From the NCBI GenBank assembly GCA_949358305.1, contig OX442322.1:4278001-4342000 (forward strand): a DNA stretch of 64,000 nucleotides, read 5' to 3'. Under the pieces are notes generated by a model, which did no database searches, was not told the DNA's origin, and saw nothing but the letters and a program-made list of their open reading frames with translations. The stretch is from Strigamia acuminata (Eukaryota; Arthropoda; Chilopoda; Geophilomorpha; Linotaeniidae). Position 1 is the first letter of the stretch. Every line of letters begins with the position of its first letter. Positions 52,915 to 64,000 of this stretch are shown here, in pieces. A program made the position numbers and the translations under genes.

Positions 52915-53802
52915 ATTAATTAAGTTCGAAGACACAATCCTTTGACTTGAAGCACTTTTAATTCACTTTTCCAGTTATAAATAACACTATAACTCTTTAG
53001 CACACAGAACACTTTTCACTTTCTGAAAAATAACTCAGTGATTAAACACTTCAAATTTCACAAAATTTTTCCAAAACACTAGAACAATTCAATGATCAAA
53101 CAATCCAATTTTGACAATCAAATCTCAAAAATTTCAACAAAAGAATTCAAGGGAAAAAAAAACATTTTTACGGTCATTTCTACAAAAATTTCAAAAAACA
53201 ATTCATTTTCACGGTCATAATTACAAAATTTCATCAAAACTATTCAAGGAAAAATTTCTTATTAATAACACTTTACAAAAATGCTCTGAAAAGAAAACAA
53301 ATTCATTAATAAATATAAACAATATATTCTCTATTATTATTCAATGTTATCTCAACATCACAATTAAATTCTTCATTACTATATAATCTCTTTAAATTTT
53401 ATCAAAATTAAATCAATAACATTATATTAATTCAATTCAAAATCAAATATCACAGTATATAACACTCAAATGCAAATTTATCCAATTAAACACTCAAACT
53501 TCTATTCTATTTTTTTTAATTTTTTTTTTAAACTTTGCCAATTTCCACTCTAATTGACCTATTTATTTATTAGCAATGACTCATTCTCACTTTCCTATCA
53601 ATTTCACAAATGACTCACTCATATTTAAATTAGTTTGGGATTTCTCAAAATTTTATGTGATTTTCAAAGCTATTTTTAAGCTAAATTTGCCAATTTTATA
53701 TGATTTTAATTCTAATTTCACTCATTTTGCTCTAAATTTTACAATTTTAATGATTTTTAACTCTAATTTCGGGGTTTTTATTCTAATTTCGGTCCCGGGA
53801 AA
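52915..53802 (-). other. Gypsy-F leader
   Basis: Very AT-rich 5' leader between primer site and Gag; no gene seen. Confidence 0.6.
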
Positions 53803-53820
53803 AGAACCGCACCTCCACCA
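53803..53820 (-). promoter_or_regulatory. Gypsy-F primer-binding site
   Basis: Minus strand TGGTGGAGGTGCGGTTC, two bases from the LTR; nearly the same as the Gypsy-G site at 57405. tRNA not identified. Confidence 0.65.
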
Positions 53821-53822
53821 TT

Positions 53823-54397
53823 TGTTACGTGGATTCCGGGCCTAATTGGGTTTCCACGCAACTGTGTTTAATTTGGGGTTTAGTGAGTGTGAGAGGAAAA
53901 AATGAGATTTGGTTTTATGCTTAAATTCAGTTTAGTTTTATTTGACCGGACAAACGAAGTTTGTTCGATCCCTTTTAAATTCAGATACATTTATTCTTAA
54001 AACAGATTAGAATGTTGTCTGGATAAACTATCATTTTTACATTCTTGTTACATTATACAACCTTTATTAATTGGGTTATAAAACAACTGTGTGATAACTT
54101 AATTTGTGTTCAATTGTTGCAGTTTATAGTCGGCAGCCGCTCTCTTTATTGAGGCGACATTAGACTCTCTAGATTCTGAAAAGCAAAGTGATTAGAGACC
54201 TGTCTTAGTGCGGGCTCCTTATTTATAGCAAATCTGCCATAAACCCCATAATCTAATTGATCAGTCCATCACATGGCGATGTCGGAATCCAGCCGTCAGC
54301 GCCATCTGTGGCCGAAATTTAGCAACACTTAACTAATTATAATTCGAATTACGTGCTACGAATCGCGCATTAATTGGCACGGTTCGTACATGTGACA
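53823..54397 (-). repeat. Gypsy-F 5' LTR
   Basis: TGTCACATG...CACGTAACA on the minus strand; nearly identical to 44968-45520. Confidence 0.9.
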
Positions 54398-54401
54398 ATA
54401 T

Positions 54402-55111
54402 CCTGCCACAACACTAAACTAATAATGTAACAACCAAATTCAAGAGTAAACACCAAATAAAGTTCATAAATATGATGTCTTCCTGCCGCAAATTGTCCAA
54501 TTGTTTTGTGTTGTTTCTAGACCGTCTTTGTTGATATCCGTGCTGAAAGATTCTAATTCACACTTCACGTGTGGTTGAGAATAACCATCATCCTCGTACT
54601 GCACATGGTAATTCGTTTCTCCTCCAAAATAAAGCCAAATTGTCCAGTAATTCTCACGTTCGTTTCCCGTTCGTTCCTCGGAATTCCTTACGTCTGCACG
54701 TGTTGTTTTTGATTCTCTTTCACACTTCACGTGTGGTTGAAAAGAATCTCCGCTGTCGTGTAGTATTTGACGACACGTTGGCACGTTGACAAGTCGTTTC
54801 TCGCTCGAGAATAGTGACACGTCGTCGACTCGTATTCCGGCTCTCTAAAATTCCAAAGCAAATTGCCGAAAACAGGAAAAGAAAATGTAAATAAAAAGAA
54901 AATACTGTAATTGTTCGAACCAAATTAATATTCCTGGGCTGCTTGTTGTCCAGTTGTTGCCTCTCACACCATAGAAACTGGCCATAAAAACAAGTTGTTG
55001 ATTTTCACTATGGGCGCCGCCATTTTGGATTTTTAGAGGATATTTTCCAAATGACCTCCAATTTGTTGAAAATCGCTCCAAATAGTTTCCTAGTTTCTTC
55101 CCACGTTGTTT
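54402..55111 (-). other. Copia-C2 leader
   Basis: Non-coding; related to the Copia-C1 leader, including AAAATGGCGGCGCCCAT (about 55012-55028) and two CAACCACACGTGAAGTG motifs (about 54576, 54736). Confidence 0.65.
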
Positions 55112-55123
55112 GGCCCATAACCT
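55112..55123 (-). promoter_or_regulatory. Copia-C2 primer-binding site
   Basis: AGGTTATGGGCC on the minus strand directly after the LTR end ATCAACA. Confidence 0.75.
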
Positions 55124-55452
55124 TGTTGATTTCTTGTTGAAATCACTTGTGAATGCATATAAATGCAGTGGTGTGAAGAAAACTAGTAGTGAAATAATGT
55201 GCCAGGTGTTTGCAGGTGAGAAATCAAACATAGAGTGAGTTTATTCAACTAGTCATGTGACTTGCCATCAGGTATACAGCGCCACCTTCTGGTAGAGAAT
55301 ACAAACACTTTGTAAACAAAGCTGTCGCAATTGGCGCAGCTAATTGCAGACAGAAACAAATGGTCACATAAATATAGGAAGCGTTATTGCCTTGACAATA
55401 CGACATGAGAATACATATACAATGATTGGTAATGACATATAATATTCTAACA
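55124..55452 (-). repeat. Copia-C2 5' LTR
   Basis: TGTTAGAATATTATATG...ATCAACA; matches 40264-40591 almost base for base. Confidence 0.9.
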
Positions 55453-55686
55453 GCTTATAATTTGTGGCGGTCTGTACGCGTGACATTATGTCTTGTTAAA
55501 CATTTTATTATATTGTGAAGAATAAATCAATGCCTATTGCTATTGATTTATCCTATTCTTATGTACGAGTTGAGAACAAATAGCCTCAACCCAGATTGTT
55601 TTTACTTGCTTACGAGTGAATAAAAAAAGGCGCACGCATGTCGGTGTCGCGCATCTTTTTAAGTTTTAGTCAACTCAATTTCGACT

Positions 55687-56109
55687 CTGCGTGGCCGGGA
55701 AATTCCTTCAAAGAAGTGGTACGATCGGAAAAGACGTCCCCACGCGTTTAAACCTGGGGATTGGGTCACAGTGAAGAGTCGAGTTCTATCATCTACTGAT
55801 AAACAAGTAAGTTCGGGTTTCCAACACCGAATCGAAGGCGTTTACATGATTCACCGATTCCTCGGACCGAATACCGTGCTTCTAATGGACCAGGACGGGA
55901 ATATTTCTCAACCAATTCATGTTTTGGACCTTCGCCATTGGTATCAGGCAGAAGATCCAAAAATTGTGGTTTTCGATGTGTCCAGTATCTCAAGTGACCC
56001 TGAAAATCAAGAAAATGAGGAATCTGGATTGGAAATGGACGACTTAATGTCACAAGAAGATTTAGATGACATTTCTGCACGCATGATTAAATTTCAAACC
56101 GAAGTTTGA
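55687..56109 (+). pseudogene. Gypsy-H integrase C-terminal fragment
   Basis: Open frame with KKWYDRKRRPHAFKPGDWV, a GVYMIHRFLGPNTVLLM segment and an acidic end (NEESGLEMDD). This is the post-DDE domain of a gypsy-type integrase; the catalytic core is absent. No LTR can be assigned. Flanking 55490-55686 is probably Copia-D 3' end. Confidence 0.6.
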
Positions 56110-56918
56110 TCAATTTGTGTCAATTTCAAGAAAGAACGGAATTTACGCGTAGAAACATCGAAAAACGCGGCGGAAATCATTTCCTAATTATGTCCGAATA
56201 TTTTCTTCATGTTGTTGTTATTTTTCATGATTTCTCATTCATTTTAATTATTATTTTATGTTTGATTCTCTCAGTTGTTACGCATGAAGAGACTCAGGTT
56301 CGTTGTTTTGGGATTGTATTGGGTAATTCTCTCGTTAGATGGCGCATGATAGTCATTAAATCGGTCAGCTGACAATGAGTCATTTTTCACACACATGTGC
56401 AAACGCCATCCCACCTGTTAACACGCGTTTGTTTCGAGGAATTTTTGATGCTTGTCAAGACGAACTAATGGCGAATTTGAGTTTCCAATTGTTGAGCAAG
56501 GTTATTATTGCGGGTTTGAAAACAACTGTGAGTGATTTTTTGATAAATTTGTGGACAATTTTGATATGTTTCGAAAGTCGGAGTGGTGAATGCTCTCGCT
56601 CGTGCTGTATCGAAAAAATGATTAATTTTCTACGCGTTGCTTTGTTTGAATCAATGATTAATATAATTCATTATAGAATTTGAATTAATTTATGCGTATT
56701 TTATCAGGTCTTTTGGTACATGTGTCTGTTTTTCATAACTCTTGCTTTCCGAATTCTAACATGGCCGAATTTTTCCCTAGTTGAAGAATTTACTACAGGT
56801 CACTTGATAGTTTTCTAACCTCAACCCGGGCTCTAGCGTCCATCTTTGTTGGACTTAGCACATTTTTTTACCGCGTTTGACATTTGCTCACGCATTTGTG
56901 CTGACTCTTGCTCAATAT
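56110..56918. other. Unassigned, probably Gypsy-H 3' region
   Basis: No gene recognised; short open frames only. Confidence 0.4.
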
Positions 56919-57402
56919 TGTTACGCGGTAGAGCCGTACTGTGTATCGGCTGGCTCTATTAGCTCTGTTTATGCATTTAATACAATGAAACCTCACTAGA
57001 CGGCGCTGTGCACCTAATTAGATGCACAGACCAATCAACTAAGTTAATGGGGAGAATAGAAGCTTACTTAGCAAGCTGTGTAAGCCAGAGAGCTCAGTTC
57101 ACTTTTGGACTCTCTTTAGCCTTCATCTACTACTGTCAGCCGGTTAACGGAGAGACGGGACTAGGTTACCTAATTGATTTGAAGACGCATCATCTTATTT
57201 AAAAGGTTTAAATGAATAAATGAGTTATATTTTAGTTTAAGAATAAACAATGTAATAAGAGCTTATGACCGAACATTTATATTAATAAATGTCCGACTTG
57301 ATTTAATAAAGCCAACAGGCATTTTACATATAAAACTCTCTGTCTTTCTTGATTCTAATTCATGTCACGTTGGACTAAACAATCCCCTTTAGCCACGTAA
57401 CA
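56919..57402 (+). repeat. Gypsy-G 5' LTR
   Basis: Starts TGTTACGCGG, ends CACGTAACA, 484 bp, AATAAA-type signals near 57206 and 57304; followed by a primer site. Confidence 0.7.
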
Positions 57403-57404
57403 AC

Positions 57405-57420
57405 TGGTGGAGATGCGGTT
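57405..57420 (+). promoter_or_regulatory. Gypsy-G primer-binding site
   Basis: TGGTGGAGATGCGGTT, differing by one base from the Gypsy-F site. Confidence 0.6.
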
Positions 57421-57940
57421 TCGATTATATCCCGTTTAGATTTAAAAATATAAAAGAAATTGGATTTAAAAATGCTAAAAATCTCTAGAAAAATCTAGAA
57501 AAAACTTTGAAAATTGCTGATTCATAGCAATTATCTTGAATGACACAGAGTTGGTAAAAATAAGTGAAGTCATAGCTTGAATATTTAATGTCATTGTGTG
57601 AAAAATTTGCATTTTGGAAATAAAAATAGGGTTTATTTGTTTATTAGGGATTAAGAAATTTATATACAATTGTTATAATTGTTTGGAATTAATTTATAGT
57701 GTATAAAAATTAATTTTGATATTTATTTACAGGAAATTTTTGTGAATTTAATAGAAAATGAAAAATTGTTTTGAATTGTTATTGTTGGTTTGTTTTTCTG
57801 AATAATTTCGAGTGTAATTGGTATTTATTATATGCTAATAACACTTTAAGTTTTCAGGTAGTGAATTTGTGTTAATGCATTCAGTGTTGGAAGTGTTTCA
57901 GTGCTAATGAAAGTGAATAAAGAGTAAACTAAGGCTTTGG
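57421..57940 (+). other. Gypsy-G leader
   Basis: AT-rich, no gene seen. Confidence 0.5.
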
Positions 57941-58756
57941 TTGGATAAGCCAGTAAAATTTTCACAATTCGTTCTGGATAATCTTCAGGATTTACAAAAT
58001 TTGAAATCAACTGAACCAGATACGAAAAATATCACCACTAGAAGAAGAAGAAACACTGGATCCGTATCTGATACTGAAACTCGAGAGAATAAGGAAGAAG
58101 TTCAGCCTCAACCTCAATCAATTTTACAGAAGTTGGATTTTGCAACCCCAGCAGTTAGAGCAATTCAACAAAAGGGATTAAAAGAAATAATAGAGACATT
58201 TACACATGTAAAGACTAAACAACAATTCTAAACAACGACTCAACTAATTTTTCCAAAGATGACAAGTTCAACGAACGTATTGACCGATTTGCTGAAGAGT
58301 TTGGTAATGCAGAAGCGACCAGTTGACACTTATGATACGGACAAAGGCAACATCGACCTATGGCTTGTGGCATATGAAGCCACGATAGGAACAGATGATG
58401 AACGAGTAAGACATTTACCATTAGCCCTGAAAGCTGATGGATTGGCATGATTTGTGGAACAATACAAAAAGAATCCGACATGGAAATGGACGGATTGGAA
58501 GCCACAAATCAAGAAGAAATTTCGAAGAAGCCAAGAAAGTGTTTATAATACTCTTCACTTCATGAAACATAAAGAGGGTACAGCTGATGCCTTCATGAAG
58601 AAAGTATTGGCCGAATGTGCGTTTATATTACCAGAACTTACTGAAATTCAGAAAATAAACTATGATTATCAAGGTTTGAAGCCTGCGGCGCAGAAGATGA
58701 TAATAACAGTATTTCCATCAACATTGGCAGAAATGGCAGAGACTCAAATTGTATGA
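57941..58756 (+). pseudogene. Gypsy-G Gag, with two stops
   Basis: One frame with stops at 58229-58231 and 58448-58450. Similar to Gypsy-F Gag: KFSQFVLDNL start region, GNIDLWLVAYEATIGTD, WKPQIKKKFRRS, MKHKEGTADAFMKKVLAEC. Like F it lacks an ATG at its start. Pol is missing; sequence after 58757 is unrelated. Confidence 0.75.
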
Positions 58757-59074
58757 AAGTCATAAAATGGAAGAACCAGCGGACCCACTGCTCTCAATGT
58801 TTAAACAAGTAGTAGACGAAAAGGTGACCCTGTGACAACAGGTGCACTGGCTGGTGTTGGTCTGAAGACCGCCAGTTTATTGATTTCAAATGTTAAGTTT
58901 GTTTAATAATTTATATCAAATGTTTATTTACTATATGTTCAAACACATTGTATTGATATTTGATCATTTATTTACTGTTTTATCTATTTGGATTTAATTT
59001 CTGCTGTCCAGTATGTAACTCCATACTTTGCTTATGTTTTACTTAGATGATTTGTTCTTTAATTTAAAACGTAA
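58757..59074. other. Unassigned stretch before Copia-A2
   Basis: No gene seen. Confidence 0.4.
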
Positions 59075-59438
59075 TGTTAATAACTGTCACCAGAGTGCTG
59101 TGACACTCTTATCCCGAATCCAAGATGGCAGCACACACAGGTGTGTGCACTTTCACATCTTTTCACCTTTGGAAATCTATTTATGTAAGATATGGTTTAC
59201 TTTTCATTAAACTTTTATGTTTTTAAGTGTTTACCTTCACTTTAGAGCACCTTCAGTGCTATTTAAGCGCATATAAGCGACCATAAGTCGCGCGTTCGCT
59301 CGAATCGCATCACGCGCTCGCTCAGATCGCATCACGCGATTCTGTTATCGGAATTAACCGTCGCGCATTTGCGACGCGCTTTATTTCACGCTTCCACATC
59401 GGTTCATTTGCCGATTATTTGCGCACCACTCACCTACA
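59075..59438 (+). repeat. Copia-A2 5' LTR
   Basis: TGTTAATAACTG...CACCTACA, 364 bp; GC-rich CGCGCTCGCTC-type repeats near 59300. Confidence 0.75.
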
Positions 59439-59439
59439 G

Positions 59440-59451
59440 TGGTAGCAGAGG
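59440..59451 (+). promoter_or_regulatory. Copia-A2 primer-binding site
   Basis: TGGTAGCAGAGG, one base after the LTR; 3' end of initiator tRNA-Met. Confidence 0.8.
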
Positions 59452-60332
59452 TCTGGGGACAATCTGCTCTTATTTTTCACCTAATTTTCGGCGTAATTTT
59501 CGCGGGATTCGCGATTTTTGCGGCGAAATTCATTTTATTTTCAGATTTCGCCGATTTCGACGATTTTCGCCCGAAATTTCGCTTCGAAACGTTTGATTGA
59601 CGTTCTGGACTGCCAGGGCAGTCTATTTCACCATTGCTTCGTTAATTTTGTCCGAAATTCCGCGGGATTCGCGAATTTCGCGACAAATTTTTGTTTTTTT
59701 CAGGTTTTTCGTCAATCTGGATTCACTTCTCCGCTTAGCACGTTGCGGCGGATACAACGAGAATCCGATACACGTTTATCGGCGGCTTAGTTCCCCGGTG
59801 AACGGTCGTAATCACCGATCTTTAGAACATTTTCACGAAGAGCCTCGAATTTTTTCGAGAAGAATTCGGATTTTAAATCCGAATTTGCGCTTTCTCCAGC
59901 TTTTCGAGAAAGCTGCGCCGTGCCTTTATTTGCACGAGGATTGCATCCGCAATTAGATTCGCCTATTTCTCCTTCTTGTCGGCATTACTTTGTTAGCATT
60001 AAGATAATATTTAAGGCTTTTGGGGGACAATTAGCATCGTATTCGCCCTTCGATCGAATCCGATCAAGCGATTACGTATTCTCCGGTAGTGCTTGTCGTG
60101 GTACAAGTGAGGTTTCCCGCGGGCCCAGATGCACCAATCGGACCCTCTCAGACTGGCTACCGGAGGTTTTTGAATTCCTTCAGAAGGAATTGCCCAATTT
60201 GACAATTTCCGCCTCGAAAGTGCTTCGAATCAAGTGTTGTGCTTCATTTTCGTGCAGTGCTACGGTGTCTCCTGTGTGCCATTTCTCTGAGCCTGTGTTT
60301 TCGTCGCAAAGTGTCGAGTTTTCCACGCCACG
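59452..60332 (+). other. Copia-A2 leader with reiterated modules
   Basis: 880-bp leader with two modules (about 59484 and 59650) carrying GCGGGATTCGCGA and followed by TTTTCAG or TTTTTCAG. The rest matches 7201-7740. No gene. Confidence 0.7.
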
Positions 60333-63300
60333 ATGCACAAATCTGGAGATTCATCAAGCAAAATTCCCGTACTCGGAGTCGGAAACTACGAGCAGTGGCA
60401 ACGATCGATGTGGATGCTCTTAAAGTCCGAGGGCCTTTGGAGGCATGTTACCGAGGAGAAGGAAGTCGAACATTTAGCTACCTTGACGGAAAAAGAAAAG
60501 GATCGGTACATGACCAAGAAAGATAAAGCCCTCGGTCACATCTATATCCAAGTCAGCGAGCCCAAAAGATCAGTGTTGGACACATGTAATACGCCGAAGG
60601 AGGCGTGGGACGCGCTGGCTAAGATTTACGCGCCAAGCTCACGGGCCAGAAGAGCAGCCATGCGTTGGGAGTTTTTTAAATCTCCAGATTGGACCCAACG
60701 AAGATATGCTGGATTTTATTGCCAGAGTCGATCACTATGTTAGGCAATTAAAGGACGTTAAGGAGGAAACTTCGCCCGACCACCACGCATATCAGTATCT
60801 TAAGGGATTGCCACCTGAGTATGCCCAAGCAACATTCGCAATTTACCATTGGCCGGATGACAAATTTACACCGACTTTGGTTGCCGAACAGTTGATATCC
60901 GAACAATCTCGTTTAAGATCAGCGGGTCTGCTTCGAACAACTCCACCGACAGCTCATACTTCTGCGAAAGGACAGTTTCGTCAACGTAATAAATCCGGTG
61001 CCCGTGATTTGTCAACTATTCGGTGTTTCAATTGCGACCAGATGGGCCACTACGCGAATAAGTGCCCCCACCCTCGATGTGAGAATCCGAACCCGAATCA
61101 GTCGACGGCTTTCGTACAACGCTCCTCGAGAAGTAAGAGTCGAAGACGGAATAAGAACGCCGTCGCCAAGGTCGAAGACACTCGTCCTCGAGGGAGCTCA
61201 CGTCCAATTCGGAAAGGGACATTTTTCTGCAGTGCACCGCAAGTCGTTGAGCGCCCAGTTGCCCACTTTATGCAATCCAATGAGTGGATTGTTGACTGTG
61301 GCGCTACCGATCACGTGACCCATGTGCAAGCGTTATTCACCGATTTCACGAACATTCCGCCTTTCGATATCGAATTGGGGCAAGGCAAATCGCAAGTTAC
61401 TGGACGAGGAACGGTTCAACTTCTCACGTCAGTTGATGATGCGGATTGCGTTCTCGATTTAACGAATGTTCTGTACGCACCGAACTTCGAAGCAAATTTG
61501 ATTTCGGTGTCGAAAATCGATGAAACGCGTCACCACATCCATATTTTTAACGGAGAGGTCAACGTCTACGAATCGGACTATCGTATGTCGATCATCCGTG
61601 CGAAGGAACGTGGTGGCTTATATTATTTGGACGGTTTGTGCTCGGTTCCCATCAGTTTGACAACTTTTTCGACAACTGTTCAGCCGACAATTCACCTGTC
61701 AAAACACTGGTCACGACAGAAGTGGATTTCGACAATGTTCCGAAACCGGTTAAAGGAAAACAAAAGCAACAGAAAATTACAGACTATCGTTTTGATCCGC
61801 CAGCGGTTGAGCGTGTGAAAGCAATTCCCACCCAACCAATTCCAAATCTGACCGATCCTACACATTTTCCCGTCCTTACTCCTATTCCTCCACCGGTCAT
61901 TGTCAATCCGACCACACAATCCTATTCCAATGCTCTGCAATTCCTGCCAACTTCCCCTCCTCCCGGCAATTTACCTCCGTCACAGAAAAAGATAATTGCT
62001 AATCCTGCTTCGGTTAAAGACGCCACCTGTCTATGGCATAGTCGGCTCGGTCATCTGCATACTAATGCAATGAAGCTTCTAGCAGCTAACGACCAGGTTT
62101 ATGGGCTGCAACTAGCTGAAGTCCGACAAGAATTGTCGTGTAACGACTGCAGAATTGCTAAATCGACCAGAGCTTCGCATAAACCGGACCCGAATCCCTG
62201 TACATCGAAACCATTGGACAAGGATTTGTGGGGACCAGCCCCGCTCACGTCACTGGGCGGCTCGGATTATGTTTTCACCATCATCGACGATGCCACACGT
62301 TACACGTGGATTATCCCGTTGGCGCAGAAGTCGCAAACCTTTGGGGCATTCAAAGACTTCGTCGCCCGCGTTGAACGAATTCAGAATACGCGTGTGAAAG
62401 CGATTAGATCCGATCGGGGCGGCGAATTCATGTCAAATGAATTTCTGAACTACCTCAAAGAAAAGGGCATCCAAGGGCAGAGGACCAATCCTGCGTCACC
62501 TCAAATGAACGGCACAGCTGAGCGCATAAATCGAACAATGGCCGACAGTGTCCGATCACTTATCTCCGAAACTCGACTCTCGGACGACCTTTGGGCGGAA
62601 CTCGCCGTCACATTTGCGTATGTGAAGAACCGAAGTCCGCATTCGAGATTGAATAACCAAATTCCGTACATTCTATGGCGACAACAAGCATTGTCTTTAC
62701 GACACCTATGCAAAATGGGGTCCAAATGCTGGGTGCATTACACCGCGCAAGGCCGCAAGAAACTAGATCCGCGTGCATGGGAGGGATATCTCGTTGGTTA
62801 CGCGACTGGTACCCGCGGATATAGAGTTTGGAATCCGGTAGAAGATCGAGTTTACAAAACGGTTCACGTCAAGATCGATGAACGCCAATCATATCGGAAA
62901 TCTCTTCGTGGCGCATCTCAACGGCCCGAAGAAACTTTTTCTGATGTCGGACAGCAATCGGTTTCGTTTAACGACAATGTCCAGTTCCATGACTGGCCAA
63001 GAGGATCCGATTCCGAACATTCTGATCATTCCGACGACAATTCCGATAATGGTGGAGCTAGCCATGCCAGCGGCGTATCGACATCTCACTCTGTTCATAC
63101 ACCGGTCATCCAATTGCCGCCTCTGACAACGCCAGAGCAGTTACTGTTGGATGCGTGTGCGTTGCAATTACCGAGTTCGTCAAGTCTAGGACATTCTCAG
63201 TCATATCCCATTCTTTATCAGGAGGGTGATACGGAGGATGATGCCGAACAAATCAACGATGATCAAATTGATGAGATTTCACTTTATCCCGGTACATCTA

Positions 63301-63971
63301 AATTCACTGGGACGTCTGCAGAGCAATCACCTCGACAGTCACCGCCAGGTTCTCCAGCCAGATACATCACATATCGCCGGAAGACCCGTGGAGCAGATCT
63401 TTCTCATACAGTGTCGGTATTTGACAATACTCCAATGTCTCCTGCTCCAATCCAACAAGTAGTAGGAACAGAAGTTTTGCCTGCTACGGATCGCCATACT
63501 GCGTACTTTTGGCGGCCAGTTGGAGGAGATTCCGAGTGCAGTGATTGGAGACGCGAGGAACATCTTCGGAAGGACCAAGTTCCGGGATCGATTAAAACAG
63601 ATGTTTATTACTTTCCGATGCCGGGTATTCGACTCAGATCTCAGAGAGACGTTGAGGAATATTGTATGCTCAACAATATCGATTATGAGCCAGAACTGTT
63701 TATTTGGAGCAACATCGAGTATACATTACCTACTGTTCCGGGTGTTCGTCATGCGGCTCATCTTTGCAGAACGGAACCAGCTTCCTATGCTGAAATCCCG
63801 ACATTCTCCGACGCTCCGAAATGGCGTGAAGCCATTAAGGAAGAGCTCGACACATTCACTGAAAGAGAGGTTTATCTCGAAGTTCCAAGACCACCGGATA
63901 CTACGATTCTTGGCTGCAAATGGCTTTTTAAGCTGAAGACCGATGCAGCAGGGATGATCACCAGATATTGA
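60333..63971 (+). pseudogene. Copia-A2 gag-pol, two frame changes and a stop
   Basis: ATG 60333; Gag with WQRSMWMLLKSEGLW. A +1 change near 60680 after a T6 run, then QLKDVKEETSPDHHAY, zinc knuckle CFNCDQMGHYANKC (about 61024), protease DCGATDH (about 61295). A -1 change at about 61670, then GAG_pre-integrase (WHSRLGHLH), integrase (KDLWGP, RSDRGGEF, TAERINR), linker and the RT start GCKWLFKLK. TGA at 63969-63971; the reading continues ARLVAQGF in the same frame. The segment before the first integrase Asp is three codons shorter than in Copia-A1. Confidence 0.88.
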
Positions 63972-64000
63972 GCTCGTTTAGTCGCCCAGGGTTTTCGTCA

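Larger units (their letters stand above)
44968..54397 (-). mobile_element. Gypsy-F, Ty3/gypsy retrotransposon with accessory Ulp1-like ORF
   Basis: LTRs 44968-45520 (3') and 53823-54397 (5'), 4-bp ATAT duplication (44964-44967, 54398-54401), primer site, gag, a 1241-residue pol and a third ORF between pol and the 3' LTR. The 3' LTR has a roughly 25-bp deletion relative to the 5' LTR near 45404. The youngest and best preserved gypsy copy here. Confidence 0.9.
40264..55452 (-). mobile_element. Copia-C2, full-length copia element carrying Gypsy-F
   Basis: LTRs 40264-40591 (3') and 55124-55452 (5'), primer site 55112-55123, leader, gag-pol 44830-40608. Gypsy-F (44968-54397) lies in the leader. 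Close relative of Copia-C1 (Gag nearly identical over long stretches). Confidence 0.88.
39732..55485 (-). repeat. Solo gypsy LTR (F family), split by Copia-C2
   Basis: Pieces 39732-40263 and 55453-55485 together make one minus-strand LTR of the Gypsy-F family, flanked by TTAT at 39728-39731 and 55486-55489. No internal gypsy sequence belongs to it, so a solo LTR left by LTR-LTR recombination, later hit by Copia-C2. Confidence 0.8.
59075..64000 (+). mobile_element. Copia-A2, plus-strand relative of Copia-A1, cut by window edge
   Basis: LTR, primer site, long leader and gag-pol in canonical order; RT is just reached at the right edge. Same family as 1-24950 (minus). Confidence 0.88.

Noticed and set aside
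40264-55452. Target duplication for Copia-C2
   Set aside because: Flanks inside the solo LTR (TTGCG and GCTTA) do not match; the left end seems altered by a base or two.
57475-57669. Short minus-strand frame in the Gypsy-G leader
   Set aside because: AT-rich chance frame; no motif, no start context.

Overview
The window is eukaryotic (animal) repeat DNA. I find no convincing host gene, tRNA or rRNA; almost every base belongs to transposable elements nested inside one another. An arthropod is my best guess: TTAGG-like repeats lie in the ends of the large DNA transposon, and Polintons, Copia and Ty3/gypsy elements are combined, but the species cannot be read from this.

Region 1 (1-24,950) is one Ty1/copia element on the minus strand (Copia-A1; 5' LTR 24,608-24,950), split twice. 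Its leader carries a 16.1-kb Polinton/Maverick (7,965-24,109, 6-bp target duplication). Its gag is broken by a rearranged second copia element (Copia-B, 2,429-7,200) with an inverted, palindromic end. The A1 gag-pol frame is open from 2,428 to the window edge.

The Polinton has a virus-like gene set: protein-primed DNA polymerase B, a coiled-coil protein, a pX-like protein plus a broken adenain-type protease, major capsid protein, minor capsid protein, a conserved Polinton protein, packaging ATPase, a zinc-ribbon/phospholipase A2-like protein, a chromodomain integrase and a second, intact protease. Capsid and packaging genes form a tight minus-strand block; integration and protease genes form a plus-strand block, with 35 bp between the divergent blocks. 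Most start codons follow a run of six or more A. Four genes need a -1 shift, two of them at A10/A11 runs.

Region 2 (25,653-56,109) is a two-branched nest. A copia 5' half (Copia-C1) is fused in frame to a decayed copia (D). D holds a hAT-like element, which holds a gypsy element (E), which holds a small inverted-repeat insertion. D's 3' end also holds a solo gypsy LTR, which holds Copia-C2, which holds a 9.4-kb gypsy element (F). F has an almost intact pol and an accessory ORF with a Ulp1/SENP-type cysteine protease signature.

Region 3 (55,687-58,756) has gypsy remnants (H, G). Region 4 (59,075-64,000) is a second Copia-A family element on the plus strand with LTR, tRNA-Met primer site, long leader and gag-pol, running off the right edge.
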